42,242 nucleotides of DNA from Rivularia sp. MS3 (lineage in GTDB: Bacteria; Cyanobacteriota; Cyanobacteriia; Cyanobacteriales; Nostocaceae): NCBI GenBank assembly GCA_019192545.1, contig JAHCMI010000079.1:1-42242 (forward strand), written 5' to 3'. A program made the position numbers and the translations under genes. Within the stretch, counting starts at the first letter, position 1. Each line of letters opens with the position of its first letter. The notes below the pieces were generated by a model, which saw only the letters and a list, made by a program, of their open reading frames with translations, was not told the DNA's origin and made no database searches. Of the stretch, positions 15,961-25,395 are shown one piece after another.

Positions 15961-16001
15961 TCTTCCCCCTCACTCCCTCACTCCCCCTCTCCCCCTCTCC
16001 T
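15961..16001. repeat. C-rich heptad repeat between convergent genes
   Basis: CCCTCACT/CCCCTCT units abut the K+ channel stop codon. ACTACCA-type heptads precede them at 15911-15940. Confidence 0.65.
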
Positions 16002-16002
16002 C

Positions 16003-17079
16003 CTAACTCTTCTTCGGCTTTCGCAAAGATTTAGAATCAATAGGTCCGAGTATTCTATTGAGATCGCGTAATTGATCTGCTGTTCCCATGCTTATCATTA
16101 CGTCTCCTGTCATTAAAATAGTGTCTGCTGTGGGGCCACCAATTAGTTCTCCACTAGCGCGACGGATGGCAAGTATTAAAGCTCCAGTTTTTGCTCTTAA
16201 TCTAGCTTCCCCTAAAGTTTGACCGACGAAGGGACAGGATTTGTAGTCAATTAAAACTTCTTCCATGTATAATTCGCGGTCTGTTCCCGAAATTATTCCG
16301 TCTACAAAATCCATTACTTGGGGTCTCAAAGCCGCAGCCGCCATTCTTCTGCCGCCGGTGATATAAGGAGAAATTACAGCGTCAGCACCACCCCGCTGAA
16401 GTTTTTGTAATGCTTCTTCCGTACTTGCGCGGGCGATCGCTCGAATTCGGGGATTGAGTGTTTTAGCAGATAAAACGATATATAAATTTTCAGCATCTGA
16501 TGGGAGGGCAGCAACAATACAAGTAGCTCTATCTATTCCGACACGCATCAGTGTTTCATCCAAAGTTGCATCGCCTTGATATATGGTATAACCTTCCTCT
16601 TGGGCTGCTCTTACAGTTTCCACTTCCGAATCAACAATTACAAAACTTACCCCTTCCGCTTCAAATTCTTGGGCAATTTGACGACCTGTACGACTAAATC
16701 CACAAATAATATAATGTCTAGATAATGATTCCATTGTTCGCCGCTGCTGCCTAAGTCGAATTCCTTCTTGAAAATATCCTTGAATTACAGCTTCTGTAAA
16801 TCGATTCACAATATAACCAATGGTAACTATCCCCATTAAAATTAAGGCGATAGTAAATAATCTGCCTCGGCTTCCTAAAGGTCGAGTTTCTCCATAACCA
16901 ACGGTTGACAAGGTCACAAACGTCATATATGTTGCGTCTTCCCACGACCAACCTTCTATAAATCTGTACCATAAAGTTCCTGTCAGCAATACCCCACAAA
17001 GTGATAGGGTTCCAATCATTAATTCTTTTTGGATGCGACGATATTTTTGCTCTAATATCGAAAAAACCGGTCTTTTCAT
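16003..17079 (-). CDS. Two-TM potassium channel with RCK (TrkA-N/TrkA-C) domains
   Basis: This 358-aa MthK-like channel has TM1 at 21-41, a pore helix at 48-58 and the K+ selectivity filter TVGYGE at 59-64. TM2 lies at 74-93. A linker leads to RCK-N (121 to about 235; HYIICGFSRTGRQIA binds a nucleotide or other ligand, with IVDSE and GDAT motifs) and RCK-C (about 265-345). It forms tetramers gated by a ligand ring of RCK domains in the cytosol. The start at 17079 gives the usual short N-terminus before TM1. It stands alone, convergent with the MMADHC-like gene. Confidence 0.92.
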   Translation of the reverse strand: MKRPVFSILEQKYRRIQKELMIGTLSLCGVLLTGTLWYRFIEGWSWEDATYMTFVTLSTVGYGETRPLGSRGRLFTIALILMGIVTIGYIVNRFTEAVIQGYFQEGIRLRQQRRTMESLSRHYIICGFSRTGRQIAQEFEAEGVSFVIVDSEVETVRAAQEEGYTIYQGDATLDETLMRVGIDRATCIVAALPSDAENLYIVLSAKTLNPRIRAIARASTEEALQKLQRGGADAVISPYITGGRRMAAAALRPQVMDFVDGIISGTDRELYMEEVLIDYKSCPFVGQTLGEARLRAKTGALILAIRRASGELIGGPTADTILMTGDVMISMGTADQLRDLNRILGPIDSKSLRKPKKS

Positions 17080-17694
17080 CGCTCTCCAAGTTTACAAAAG
17101 GTTTGCTAACACAAATAAAACTACAAATAAAATTACAAATAACCGTAAATACTCTTGTAATATTAGTTATTAATTATTTAGTTATCAAGCGATTATAAAT
17201 CTTTGACGCAAGCGATTACGACATCGAATCGTAACATTATTCTCGTTGCTTTGATATTATTCTCTAAAAAAATGATTTAATTTATTCTTCTCTTACACCT
17301 AACTTAGTCCTCTTAAGAGGACTTTTGCTATAAGACAGGGGTTTTCAACCCCTGACGGATTAGATACACGCCCCGCTTTCATTAATGTGGTGAAGTACTA
17401 GATTCGATATTCTTTATTATTTCTTCACTAAATAAAAATAAGAATGACACATATCAATCTAGTTGAATTCCCCGATGCCCGCTTATATTGTGTATAGACA
17501 TCAGAATTTTCTCGTATTTGCAATCGAAAGGATAGCATTTGGAAAATTTAGCCATAATCTCAAAGCTTCCGTTTTCATATTGCAGTGATGCATAAAATAT
17601 TGTTTGCTCCCATCAATATGATAATTGATGCAAATTTAAATCTCTTTTTATCTTAATAAGACAACCAATTTAACAAATTTAAAATCAGAAAAGC
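17080..17694. other. Divergent intergenic region, 615 bp
   Basis: The spacer lies between the K+ channel gene (minus) and the RTX gene (plus). The only structure noted is the hairpin pair at 17306-17354. Otherwise it is AT-rich, with no supported ORF. Confidence 0.5.
17306..17354. repeat. Paired hairpins (palindromic intergenic repeat)
   Basis: AGTCCTCTTAAGAGGACT (17306-17323) is a perfect palindrome. Thirteen bases later CAGGGGTT-TTC-AACCCCTG (17336-17354) forms a second strong hairpin. The pair lies about 340 bp before the RTX start codon. It looks like a dispersed cyanobacterial repeat and could also block read-through. Confidence 0.5.
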
Positions 17695-19335
17695 ATGAAA
17701 ACAATCATTGATGAATCTCAATTAAAATCCTATGTTCCTTCAAGTTTATATACACAAAATTTATCGCTTTTCTATAACATAATTATTGGCACTCCCTTCA
17801 ATGACTATATCCCTACCACATTCTTAAACGATTTTGTTGTTGCTTTAGGGGGAGACGATAGAATCCTCGGGAGTTTCGGTAACGACATTATTGTCGGAGG
17901 TACCGGTAAAGATACTGCTGACTATAGTAATTTAGGTCAAGCTGTTACCTTAGAAGCCGCAGGTGTAGTAAATAAAGGATTTTTTGGCAGAGATCGACTC
18001 TACGAAATCGAAACTATTATTGGCGCAAAAGGACAAGCTAACGCTATTGATGGCTCTACCGGGAAGAGTACAACAACATCATTTGATATTAATCTTGCAA
18101 AGCAAAGTCTGATTGTTAATGGTGTTCCAGGGCTGGGTACATTAAAATTTCAAGTTCAGAATTTTGTCAATGTCATTGGTACCTCACAATCTGACAGCAT
18201 TATTGGCGATAACAACAATAATCTTCTTGATGGTAGAGGAGGCAACGATAGAGTTTTTGGACTTGGTGGCAACGATACCGTGCGCGGTGGTGCTGGTAAT
18301 GATGTAATTGGTGGAGGAAATAAAGGCAATATCTTTATTTCTTTATTTAGCGACGGTAACGACATTGTTGAAGGAGGTAGTGGCAACGACTCGTTGATTG
18401 GCGGCACTGGTAAGGATGTTTTAGATGGTGGTAGTGGATTTGATACTGCTGACTATAGTCATCTAGGTAGAGCAATCACTCTAGAGGCTGCCGGTGTTGT
18501 TAATAAAGGCTTTGCCGGTACAGACCAAATTCTCAACATAGAAAAGATTATTGGAGCTAAAGGTAGAGCTAACGCCATTGATGGCTCTACTGGGCAGAGT
18601 ACGACAACCTCATTTAATATTAATCTTGCCAAGGAAAGTTTAGTTGTTAACGGTATTCCAGGCATTGGTGCTGCAAAATTTCAAGTTCAAAATTTTGTCG
18701 ATGTTACCGGTACCTCACAGGCTGACAGCATTATTGGTAATAGCAAAAATAATATCCTTGAAGGTGGTACGGGCAACGATAATATTTTCGGTTTAGCTGG
18801 TAAAGATACTTTAATCGGTGTTGATTCCAAGAGTTTTAAGCCAGGTAGATATGAGGTAGATATTCTTACCGGAGGGGCTGATGCAGATAAGTTTGTCCTA
18901 GGAGATGAGAAAAATGCTTACTATACCGGAGGCGGTGGATTTTTCGGCTTGAATGACTTTGCCTTCATTAGTGATTTTGAAAGAGGTGAAGATAAACTTC
19001 AACTGAACAAATCCCAGAGCTATATCTTTGGAAGAAACTTCATTGCTGTGAGCAACTACTTCAAACCATTACCTCTCCCATACGAGGCAGCGAGCGATGA
19101 ATTGTTAGTTGGTGGGAAGACATTGGTTAATAATGACTTCGGTTATTCTGAAGTAGACAGCGCTGTTGATGACATCATTCAAAACAATGGTATTTCGAGT
19201 ATATCAAGTTTTGATGCCTCAACAACAGTTGCAAAAACCAGCCTTGAATCATCTTTGTTTATTCCTTTCCCCAGTTTCGATATCGTTGCAGTTGTCGCCG
19301 ATAGCTATAGCTATAGCGATATCCACTTTGTCTAA
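17695..19335 (+). CDS. RTX-type Ca2+-binding protein with internal duplication
   Basis: The 546-aa protein has hemolysin-type GGxGxDxLx nonapeptides (e.g. GGRGGNDRVFGLGGNDTV). Two long copies of one module, about residues 65-200 and 238-370, share DTADYSxLGxAxTLEAAG, the string IGAKG and NAIDGSTG, and KFQVQNFV. The C-terminal 170 residues include FAFISDFERGEDKLQL, a usual end of such proteins. RTX repeats fold into a Ca2+ beta-roll after secretion, commonly by type I export; no cleavable signal peptide or exporter is seen nearby. The enzymatic or adhesive role is not evident. A good terminator follows at 19409. Confidence 0.85.
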   Translation: MKTIIDESQLKSYVPSSLYTQNLSLFYNIIIGTPFNDYIPTTFLNDFVVALGGDDRILGSFGNDIIVGGTGKDTADYSNLGQAVTLEAAGVVNKGFFGRDRLYEIETIIGAKGQANAIDGSTGKSTTTSFDINLAKQSLIVNGVPGLGTLKFQVQNFVNVIGTSQSDSIIGDNNNNLLDGRGGNDRVFGLGGNDTVRGGAGNDVIGGGNKGNIFISLFSDGNDIVEGGSGNDSLIGGTGKDVLDGGSGFDTADYSHLGRAITLEAAGVVNKGFAGTDQILNIEKIIGAKGRANAIDGSTGQSTTTSFNINLAKESLVVNGIPGIGAAKFQVQNFVDVTGTSQADSIIGNSKNNILEGGTGNDNIFGLAGKDTLIGVDSKSFKPGRYEVDILTGGADADKFVLGDEKNAYYTGGGGFFGLNDFAFISDFERGEDKLQLNKSQSYIFGRNFIAVSNYFKPLPLPYEAASDELLVGGKTLVNNDFGYSEVDSAVDDIIQNNGISSISSFDASTTVAKTSLESSLFIPFPSFDIVAVVADSYSYSDIHFV

Positions 19336-19408
19336 GCAAGATAAAATCACAACAAATAATCATCGGGAGCATACGGTTTGAGAAGCTCCTCTCAATAGAC
19401 AGATTAAG

Positions 19409-19438
19409 TCCACAGCCTCAAAACTGTGGATTTTATTT
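19409..19438 (+). terminator. Rho-independent terminator of the RTX gene
   Basis: TCCACAG (19409-19415) and CTGTGGA (19424-19430) form a 7-bp stem with an 8-nt loop, directly followed by TTTTATTT. It lies 74 bp after the stop codon. Confidence 0.8.
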
Positions 19439-19976
19439 GTGTCAAATACATTCGTAAATGAATAACAGCAACTTAAGTAGAATGTTATGATGCAGCGATC
19501 GCCATTTGGTAACTTAAAAATTATTGCTGTAAGCGCTACTCAAATTTTCTGTTTTTTACGATACAGCAAGCCTTCATTGACTATTAGACTACTATTAGTC
19601 CATTTCATTAATTTTAACGAGTTTATGAAAAAGGGTTTTATTATTTTCTTTCCCCATTCCCCCACTCTCCCCCTCTCCCCCTCCCTGCCCTTACCCGTCA
19701 ATTTTAATGAAATCGAGTACTAGGCAGCAGTTTAAATAAAAATTAATTGAGATACAAGTAAATATAAGAAATTTTTCGGCAAACTGCATAAGTCAAGATA
19801 AACAAACCCTATATAGAAATATAGAAAACAATAACTGCACAATTTTCATAGCAGTTTCTATAACTTTGGCAAAATAGATGAAATTTCTTTGTAGTGCTTT
19901 AGAATCCTAAATCCTATATTGAAAATTTTGCTTTGATTTAGCATCAAGTCCAAATACAGTTATTAAAGATTGAAAA
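19439..19976. other. Intergenic region, about 540 bp
   Basis: It holds a C-rich heptad tract (19651-19690) followed by the ACCCGTCAATTTT string also present at 53-66. A 78-codon frame across it (19487-19723) runs into the repeat and is not credible. Nothing else was recognised. Confidence 0.5.
19651..19690. repeat. C-rich heptad repeat (STRR)
   Basis: CCCCACT/CCCCTCT/CCCTGCC units are followed by the same ACCCGTCAATTTT flank as the tract at the left window edge. Confidence 0.65.
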
Positions 19977-20159
19977 ATGTTTCTTACTTATCGCGGTTTA
20001 TCTTACGAAAATCATTCTTCTGCATCAAAAACTGTAGAAACTAATAGAATTGGCATCTATCGCGGCATTGCTTATTCCATTCATAGTTCCATTGTTCGCA
20101 AAAATAGTCAATGCAGCAGAATTCTAATGTATCGCGGTATTCCTTATTGCAGAAATTGA
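19977..20159 (+). CDS. DUF4278 mini-protein
   Basis: The 60-aa protein is built from three YRGxxY motifs: LTYRGLSY (residues 3-10), GIYRGIAY (27-34) and LMYRGIPY (50-57). This is the pattern of the cyanobacterial DUF4278 family, whose function is unknown. It is soluble, basic and has no signal peptide. It stands alone, with no clear Shine-Dalgarno. Confidence 0.75.
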   Translation: MFLTYRGLSYENHSSASKTVETNRIGIYRGIAYSIHSSIVRKNSQCSRILMYRGIPYCRN

Positions 20160-20460
20160 TTATTCATATTCTCATTCAAGGAAAGTAAGTACAAAAAATA
20201 TTTATACTAGGTAAACCAGGGTAGACGACAAATACATTTATAGCTATTTAGTCTCAATAATATAACCCTTAGATTGTCTTACTTACTTCTTTCTCGCTAA
20301 TACTCGTCATTATAGCTGTTTTTCAACTTCTTCAATGTATATGCAAATTATTAACAAATGTTTCAACAGATGAAGATTAGTTGATTTATATACGTTTTGT
20401 TTTGATTAATGCGCTAGCAGAATTTAAATTAAGTAATTGTGTTCGAGGTAAATATCAATC
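20160..20460. other. Intergenic region, 301 bp
   Basis: AT-rich spacer between two short plus-strand genes. AAGTAAGTA and TACTTACTT form a distant 9-bp inverted repeat. No terminator with a T-tract and no ORF were seen. Confidence 0.45.
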
Positions 20461-20691
20461 ATGGCTAACAATTCTTTTATCACGTTGCAAGAAGGTTCAA
20501 CCGGAGATGCTGTAGTTAATTTACAAGATTGTTTAAAGATAGTTGGTGTTTACTCTTGCAGAAGCAATGGTGTTTTTGACGAAAGAACTAAAGCTGCCGT
20601 GATTAAATTTCAGAAAAATAATGCTATGACTGCTGATGGAATAGTTAGAAGGGCTACAATGTCTGCATTAGTTAGATGTTGGTGGTATTAG
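20461..20691 (+). CDS. Peptidoglycan-binding (PG_binding_1) mini-protein
   Basis: The 76-aa protein is a single PG_binding_1 three-helix domain: LQEGSTGDAVVNLQDCLKIVG, then the signature NGVFDERTKAAVIKFQKNN and ADGIVRRATMSALV. It ends with WWY. Such domains usually anchor hydrolases to the cell wall; here there is no catalytic domain and no signal peptide, so export is unclear. It could act as a small wall-associated or cytosolic adaptor. Confidence 0.8.
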   Translation: MANNSFITLQEGSTGDAVVNLQDCLKIVGVYSCRSNGVFDERTKAAVIKFQKNNAMTADGIVRRATMSALVRCWWY

Positions 20692-21058
20692 AGGGTATCA
20701 AATTCATTTTTTATTTTTTTATTAACTTCTTCGCATCGAGGGCTTCTTATTTAATAGGAGTTTTACCTGTTGAGATAATCATCACCTCACTTTCTCAAGC
20801 TTAGGAAGCCACTACGTTGCGGTGAATATAATTCGTGACGGTAACAATACATCTTCAATACAAACACAACGCCGGAAGCTTTACCGTTATATCAATTCCG
20901 GTTACATCATAATTATAAAAAACGTCACAGGAAAAGTTATATAAGCTAGTCGAAAAAACAAGATTTTGTTATTTTTAGCAAAAATTGACAAGATTTATCA
21001 GATAAAAGTTAGTAATATTTTTTTATTTGCGATTAGTTAAAAAATATGAATATAAACA
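20692..21058. other. Intergenic region, 367 bp, with repeat relic
   Basis: 20897-20924 (TCCGGTTACATCATAATTAT onward) resembles 38372-38395 and the start of the MITE-like element at 15099. The rest is AT-rich with no ORF. Confidence 0.4.
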
Positions 21059-21931
21059 ATGAAAAACCAATCCAAAATTTTAGTTCTTGGAGCAACTGGT
21101 AAAGTCGGTGGGAAAGTAGCTCAATTATTAGCAGAATTGGGAATTAAAGTTATAGCTGGAGTACGCTCCCCCGAAAAAGCAATTAAGTTAAAAGAGCGAG
21201 GAATAGAAATTCGTCATCTCGATTTAGATAAACACGAAACCTTGCAACCAGCTTTACAAGGAATAGACAGAGCGTTACTTATGACTGGTTACACCGTTGA
21301 TATGCTCAAACAAAGTAAAGCCTTCCTTGACACAGCAAAACAAACGGAAGTCAAACATATAGTTCATATTGGAGCATCGGGGGCACCTACAAACGAAGTA
21401 GCTCATTGGGGATGGCATCAATATATAGAAAAGTATATTGAGTCATTAGGATTTAATTTTACTCATCTACGTCCCGAAGCTTTCATGAAGAATATAACTG
21501 ATTTCGGCTGGTTGAATAAAGATGTCGTCACCAACTATATCGGTGATTGTCGTTGGAGTTGGGTTGATAAGGATGATTTGGCTTTGGTGGCGGCGGAAAG
21601 TTTACGAAAACCAGAGAAACACGCTAGTAAAATTTATCCTTTGGGTTACGATACCGCTACTATTCCGGAAGTGGCACAGATAATGTCAGAGGTAATTGGT
21701 AAGCCCTATCGAGTCAAAAATCATTCTCCGGATGAATTTTTGCAAAATATGCTTGAATTTGGTGCAGAGCCAGCTTATATTCACTGCGTCTACACTCAAT
21801 TTAAATTAAATATTGCCGATAAGATTCCCGATGCTGACGCTACTTTTGATAATTTTGAAGCGATTACGGGACGCAAACCTACTAGCTGGAGAGAATTTGT
21901 AGAAAAGCATCGGGAAGAATTGCAGTATTAG
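21059..21931 (+). CDS. NmrA-like NAD(P)-binding SDR-fold protein
   Basis: The 290-aa atypical SDR has Rossmann motif VLGATGKVGGKVAQLL at residues 8-23. AGVRSPEKA follows beta-2 and LDLDKHETLQPAL is the acidic strand. There is no YxxxK catalytic pair, as usual in the NmrA/QOR2-like group, which sense NADP(H) or reduce quinones. SWVDKDDLALVAAESL (about 176-191) and the C-terminal RKPTSWREFVEKH match this group. It is first of several same-strand oxidoreductase genes, but more than 200 bp separates each pair, so co-transcription is uncertain. Confidence 0.85.
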   Translation: MKNQSKILVLGATGKVGGKVAQLLAELGIKVIAGVRSPEKAIKLKERGIEIRHLDLDKHETLQPALQGIDRALLMTGYTVDMLKQSKAFLDTAKQTEVKHIVHIGASGAPTNEVAHWGWHQYIEKYIESLGFNFTHLRPEAFMKNITDFGWLNKDVVTNYIGDCRWSWVDKDDLALVAAESLRKPEKHASKIYPLGYDTATIPEVAQIMSEVIGKPYRVKNHSPDEFLQNMLEFGAEPAYIHCVYTQFKLNIADKIPDADATFDNFEAITGRKPTSWREFVEKHREELQY

Positions 21932-22051
21932 TTATAAATGGCTCTTCATTAGATAGTATGCTAAATCTTTAGTTGAAAATTATAAAAAACTTGTTATGTA
22001 AGGGGTTTGGAGTATTAATTCGCATAAAAAACGTTCTACAGTTATTTTTCC

Positions 22052-22087
22052 CTTCTGCCCTCTGCCCTCTGCCCTCTGCCCTCTGCC
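22052..22087. repeat. Heptad repeat (TGCCCTC)n
   Basis: About five perfect 7-bp units lie between the NmrA-like gene and the VOC/SDR chimera. No reading frame uses them. Confidence 0.8.
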
Positions 22088-22159
22088 TTTTTACGACTAT
22101 TTAATTAGCATACCAAGTGCTAAAGAACCTTATAAATTGAGAAATTGAAAAATAAAGCA

Positions 22160-22537
22160 ATGAATACAAGCAATAACCTGAAAAATATAAAAGCAGACCA
22201 CGTAGCATTAAGGGTTGCAAATTTTGAAGAAACTCTTAATTGGTATAACGTTTCTAGCGGATTTGGGGAAATCAATGGATTGTCTGCCGATTATCCCAGC
22301 TACTGTTTATCAAAATTAGCGTTGAATGGTGCAACAATCATGTTATCCCAAGCATTACGCTCTGAAAATATAGCAGTTAATGCCATGTGCCCCGGTTGGG
22401 TAAAAACAGATATGGGTGGAGATAGCGCACCTCGTACACCTCTTCAGGGAGCAGATACAGCGATTTGGTTAGCTACTGAAGCATCTCGCAATGAGACAGG
22501 GAAATATTGGCGCGATCGCAAAGTAATATCTTACTAA
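22160..22537 (+). pseudogene. In-frame chimera: VOC (glyoxalase) start fused to SDR C-terminus
   Basis: This 125-aa frame joins two unrelated families. Residues 8-28 (IKADHVALRVANFEETLNWY) are the first strand and helix of a VOC/glyoxalase domain. From about residue 29 it becomes the second half of a classical short-chain dehydrogenase: NVSSGFGE with the catalytic-loop Ser, YPSYCLSK carrying Tyr-xxx-Lys, NAMCPGWVKTDMGG and WLATEA. The SDR Rossmann half that binds the cofactor is absent, and so is most of the VOC domain, so activity is unlikely. The junction falls near 22245-22250, best explained by a deletion between two neighbouring genes. ATG 22160 is chosen; TTG 22145 is possible. Confidence 0.75.
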
Positions 22538-22540
22538 GAA

Positions 22541-22788
22541 GGCATTTCAAAAAAAACTCTGCGTTACTTTGCGTTTGCCTTTGCGCCCCTCTGTCTTGAA
22601 AAGTTGTACTCTGCGAGAAAGCTCCGCTTACATGGGGAGTCACTCCGTTGCGGAGGTTCCCTCCGTTGTAGGAAGTGACGTGGAAACCCCCAAGACCACA
22701 CTTTATGTCCTTCGGACACGCTTAGTCTAACGACTCACTTCGTGAACGCTAACGCTGCGTCAAAAAAATAAATTATAAGGTACTAACC
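22541..22788. repeat. Repeat-rich spacer with dispersed palindromic element
   Basis: Several small hairpins occur here, e.g. GGAGGTTCCCTCC (22652-22664) and TCCTTCGGA (22708-22716). The 26 bp at 22646-22671 are, on the opposite strand, identical to 39358-39383 inside trpD. The left part carries CTGCGTTACTTTGCG/TTTGCGCCCCTCTG strings, another common cyanobacterial spacer repeat. Confidence 0.65.
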
Positions 22789-23793
22789 ATGAGCCAAGAA
22801 TTAATGCAGGCTGCTTATTACGAAAAACAAGGTGCAGCTAAAGAGGTAATTGAATATCAACAGATGCCAATACCGCAACCGGGTGCTGGTGAAGTACAAG
22901 TCAAAATCCATGCTTCCGGTGTCAATCCATCGGATACAAAATCCCGTGCTGGTTGGGGTGGTATTGAAAAGAAATTTGAAAGAGTTATTCCCCATCAAGA
23001 TGGTGCGGGTGTAATTGAAAGTGTCGGTGAAGGAGTTGATAATTCTCGTGTCGGTGAAAGAGTTTGGATTTATGAAGGGCAATTAGGCAGAGCTTTCGGT
23101 ACTGGTGCGGAATATATTGTTATTGAAAGTGAAAAGGCGATTAAATTACCAGATAATACCAGTTTTGCTGAAGGTGCTTGTTTGGGAGTTCCCGCAATGA
23201 CTGCTCATCGTGCTGTTTTTGCCGATGGTGATGTCAAAGGACAAACAATTTTAGTAACTGGGGGAGCCGGAGCAGTTGGTAATTACGCGGTACAGTGGGG
23301 GAAATATGGTGGTGCTACTGTAATTACCACCGTCAGCACTCCCGAAAAAGCCAAAATTGCCGAAGCTGCCGGTGCCGATTACATTATTAACTATAAAACC
23401 GAAGATGTAGTTAAACGCATTCAAGAAATTACAGGTAGAAATCGAGGAATTAATCGTATTGTTGACGTTGATTTTAGTCATAATTTAAATGTAGCTGATG
23501 CAGTTTTACGTACCAACGGCGGAATAGCTATGTATTCTGCCAACCCAGACGATGCTCCCGCTTTACCAATTCTTTCGTTGATGCTGAGAAATATTGTTAT
23601 TCGTACAATATTGGTATATACCATGCCGCAATATGCCAAAGCAGCAGCAATAAAAGATATTACAACTGCATTGTCCCTTGGTAAATTACATCATAATATT
23701 GCTCAAATATTTCCCTTAAACGAATTAGCATCCGCTCACGAAGCTCAAGATAGCGGCAAGATGATTGGTAAAGCAATTGTAGAAATTTCTTAA
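22789..23793 (+). CDS. NADPH:quinone reductase-like MDR oxidoreductase
   Basis: The 334-aa medium-chain dehydrogenase is of the zeta-crystallin/QOR type. An N-terminal GroES-like domain has KIHASGVNPSDTKSRAG and PHQDGAGVIESVGEGV. The Rossmann motif GGAGAVGNYAVQWGK lies near residues 157-171. No zinc-binding Cys/His set is present, so it is the zinc-free class that reduces quinones or enones with NADPH. Start ATG 22789; RBS-like AAGG lies about 8 nt before it. It lies between the VOC/SDR chimera and the aldo/keto reductase. Confidence 0.88.
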   Translation: MSQELMQAAYYEKQGAAKEVIEYQQMPIPQPGAGEVQVKIHASGVNPSDTKSRAGWGGIEKKFERVIPHQDGAGVIESVGEGVDNSRVGERVWIYEGQLGRAFGTGAEYIVIESEKAIKLPDNTSFAEGACLGVPAMTAHRAVFADGDVKGQTILVTGGAGAVGNYAVQWGKYGGATVITTVSTPEKAKIAEAAGADYIINYKTEDVVKRIQEITGRNRGINRIVDVDFSHNLNVADAVLRTNGGIAMYSANPDDAPALPILSLMLRNIVIRTILVYTMPQYAKAAAIKDITTALSLGKLHHNIAQIFPLNELASAHEAQDSGKMIGKAIVEIS

Positions 23794-23926
23794 TTACTTC
23801 CTTCCCTTCACCAAATCACCAATATCTCTCCCTACCTCTTCCCTCTGCGCTCTTTGCGCCTCTGCGGTTTTTTTAAAATCAATAATCTTCTGTCAAACGA
23901 ATAATTTTCCTTTCACTTACAAAACC

Positions 23927-24799
23927 ATGCCAACAAAATCAATCTCTCAAACATTCACCATAGCCAACGACTTAACAGTAAACCGTATCGGTTACGGAGC
24001 AATGCGACTTACCGGAAAACCCGGTAATTTCGGCCGTTATCCAGATTGGCAAGCCGGAGAAAAACTTTTACAACGTGCAGTTGAATTAGGTGTCAACTTT
24101 ATCGATACCGCCGAAGCTTACGGTCCCGGTTACAACGAAGAAATCATTGCTTCAGCTTTATATCCTTACAAAGAAGGAATCGCGATCGCAACTAAGGGAG
24201 GGATAAATAAACCCGCTCCCGATAACATTAAAGCCGATGGAAGTCCCGAATTTCTCCGCAGTGGTGTGGAAGGAAGTTTGAAAAGATTGAAATTAGAACA
24301 AATCCATTTATATCAACTGCATCGTCCAGATTCTAAAGTACCGTTTGCAGAATCAATTGGTGCCTTAGCAGAATTGAAGAAACAAGGAAAAATCCGTCAT
24401 ATCGGCATATCTAACGTTAATTTAGAGCAAATCAAAGAAGCCAGAGATATTGTTGAAATTGCTTCTGTACAAAATCGGTTTAGCATTACCAATCGGGAAA
24501 AGGAAAACACATTAAATTACTGTTCCAATAACGGAATAGCTTTTCTTCCCTACGGCTCATTAGACGCTCATCCTTTAAAACAGGGGGCACCTTTAGCGAA
24601 TGCAGAAGGTACTATTGGAGATATTGCAGCAAAATATAAAGTTAAACCCAATCAAATTGCTTTATCTTGGTTATTACATCGCTACCCTAACGTAATCTTG
24701 ATTCCCGGTACAACCACTATTGCTCATCTGGAAGAGAATATTAAAGCTGGGGAAATTCAATTGACGAATAATGAGGTTGCTGCTTTGAATACGATTTAA
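23927..24799 (+). CDS. Aldo/keto reductase
   Basis: The 290-aa (alpha/beta)8-barrel NADPH-dependent reductase has the catalytic tetrad. Asp and Tyr are in NFIDTAEAYGPGYNEE, Lys in AIATKGG and His in HLYQLHRPD. IRHIGISNVN and the C-terminal cofactor segment VILIPGTTTIAHLEEN fit the family. It reduces aldehydes or ketones; the substrate is not predictable. It follows the MDR gene by 133 bp on the same strand. Confidence 0.9.
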   Translation: MPTKSISQTFTIANDLTVNRIGYGAMRLTGKPGNFGRYPDWQAGEKLLQRAVELGVNFIDTAEAYGPGYNEEIIASALYPYKEGIAIATKGGINKPAPDNIKADGSPEFLRSGVEGSLKRLKLEQIHLYQLHRPDSKVPFAESIGALAELKKQGKIRHIGISNVNLEQIKEARDIVEIASVQNRFSITNREKENTLNYCSNNGIAFLPYGSLDAHPLKQGAPLANAEGTIGDIAAKYKVKPNQIALSWLLHRYPNVILIPGTTTIAHLEENIKAGEIQLTNNEVAALNTI

Positions 24800-25395
24800 T
24801 TTTCTCTACAGCTAAATTTCTCAATCTGCTTCGCTCAATTCTGAAAACAGCAAGCAGATTTACGTCATTTCGCTTTGAGTAGGTAGAGGTCGATTTTGAA
24901 CACAAAAGATTACGCTACTTATTTTAATGTAAAGCAAAAAGTTGTTTTGATTTTCAATTTTATTTAGATGAAAAAAATTTTTAGGATAGCGAAAATGTGA
25001 GATGATATAGGTAGTATATAAGAAGTATTTAATAATGGAAATATAAGCAAAATTTTTATGTAAGCCAAGCCTCCCCATTATTAATAATATCATAAAATTA
25101 CTGCTAACGAAAAATTTTGCAGTATCCATATTCAAAAGCAAAAGTTAAGTAATTTTATGATTATAAGCGAGATAATACAAAAGACTTTTGTAAAAAATAG
25201 AACATCAACATGAATAATTAGTTAAAATAGAATAATGAATAGATTTTAGATTAATAAAAACTTATTTGATACTCACTCCTCGCCAATCAATAAAGAAGCG
25301 GTTTGGCTGATTCGGTTATGATAGATGACTAAAGTCATTACTACACACCTATTCAAATCGTTAAAATAATTGTGTAATCAATCCATATCTAGAAA
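24800..25395. other. Intergenic region, 596 bp, nothing recognised
   Basis: Strongly AT-rich. A 93-codon minus-strand frame (24860-25141) has no family resemblance and a skewed Phe/Ile/Asn composition, as expected of AT-rich noncoding DNA. No hairpin terminator was found. Confidence 0.5.

Noticed and set aside
19487-19723. 78-codon frame after the RTX gene
   Set aside because: It runs through a heptad repeat (PTLPLSPSLPLP) and shows no conserved domain.
22145-22159. TTG start for the VOC/SDR chimera
   Set aside because: The ATG at 22160 begins the VOC-like segment directly; the extra five residues add nothing.
21059-24799. The four oxidoreductase genes as tailoring enzymes of the indolocarbazole locus
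   Set aside because: They are about 7 kb away, separated by pseudogenes and spacers; nothing in their sequences points to indole substrates.
24860-25141. 93-codon minus-strand frame in an AT-rich gap
   Set aside because: It has no family resemblance, a skewed Phe/Ile/Asn composition, no ribosome site and no partner genes.
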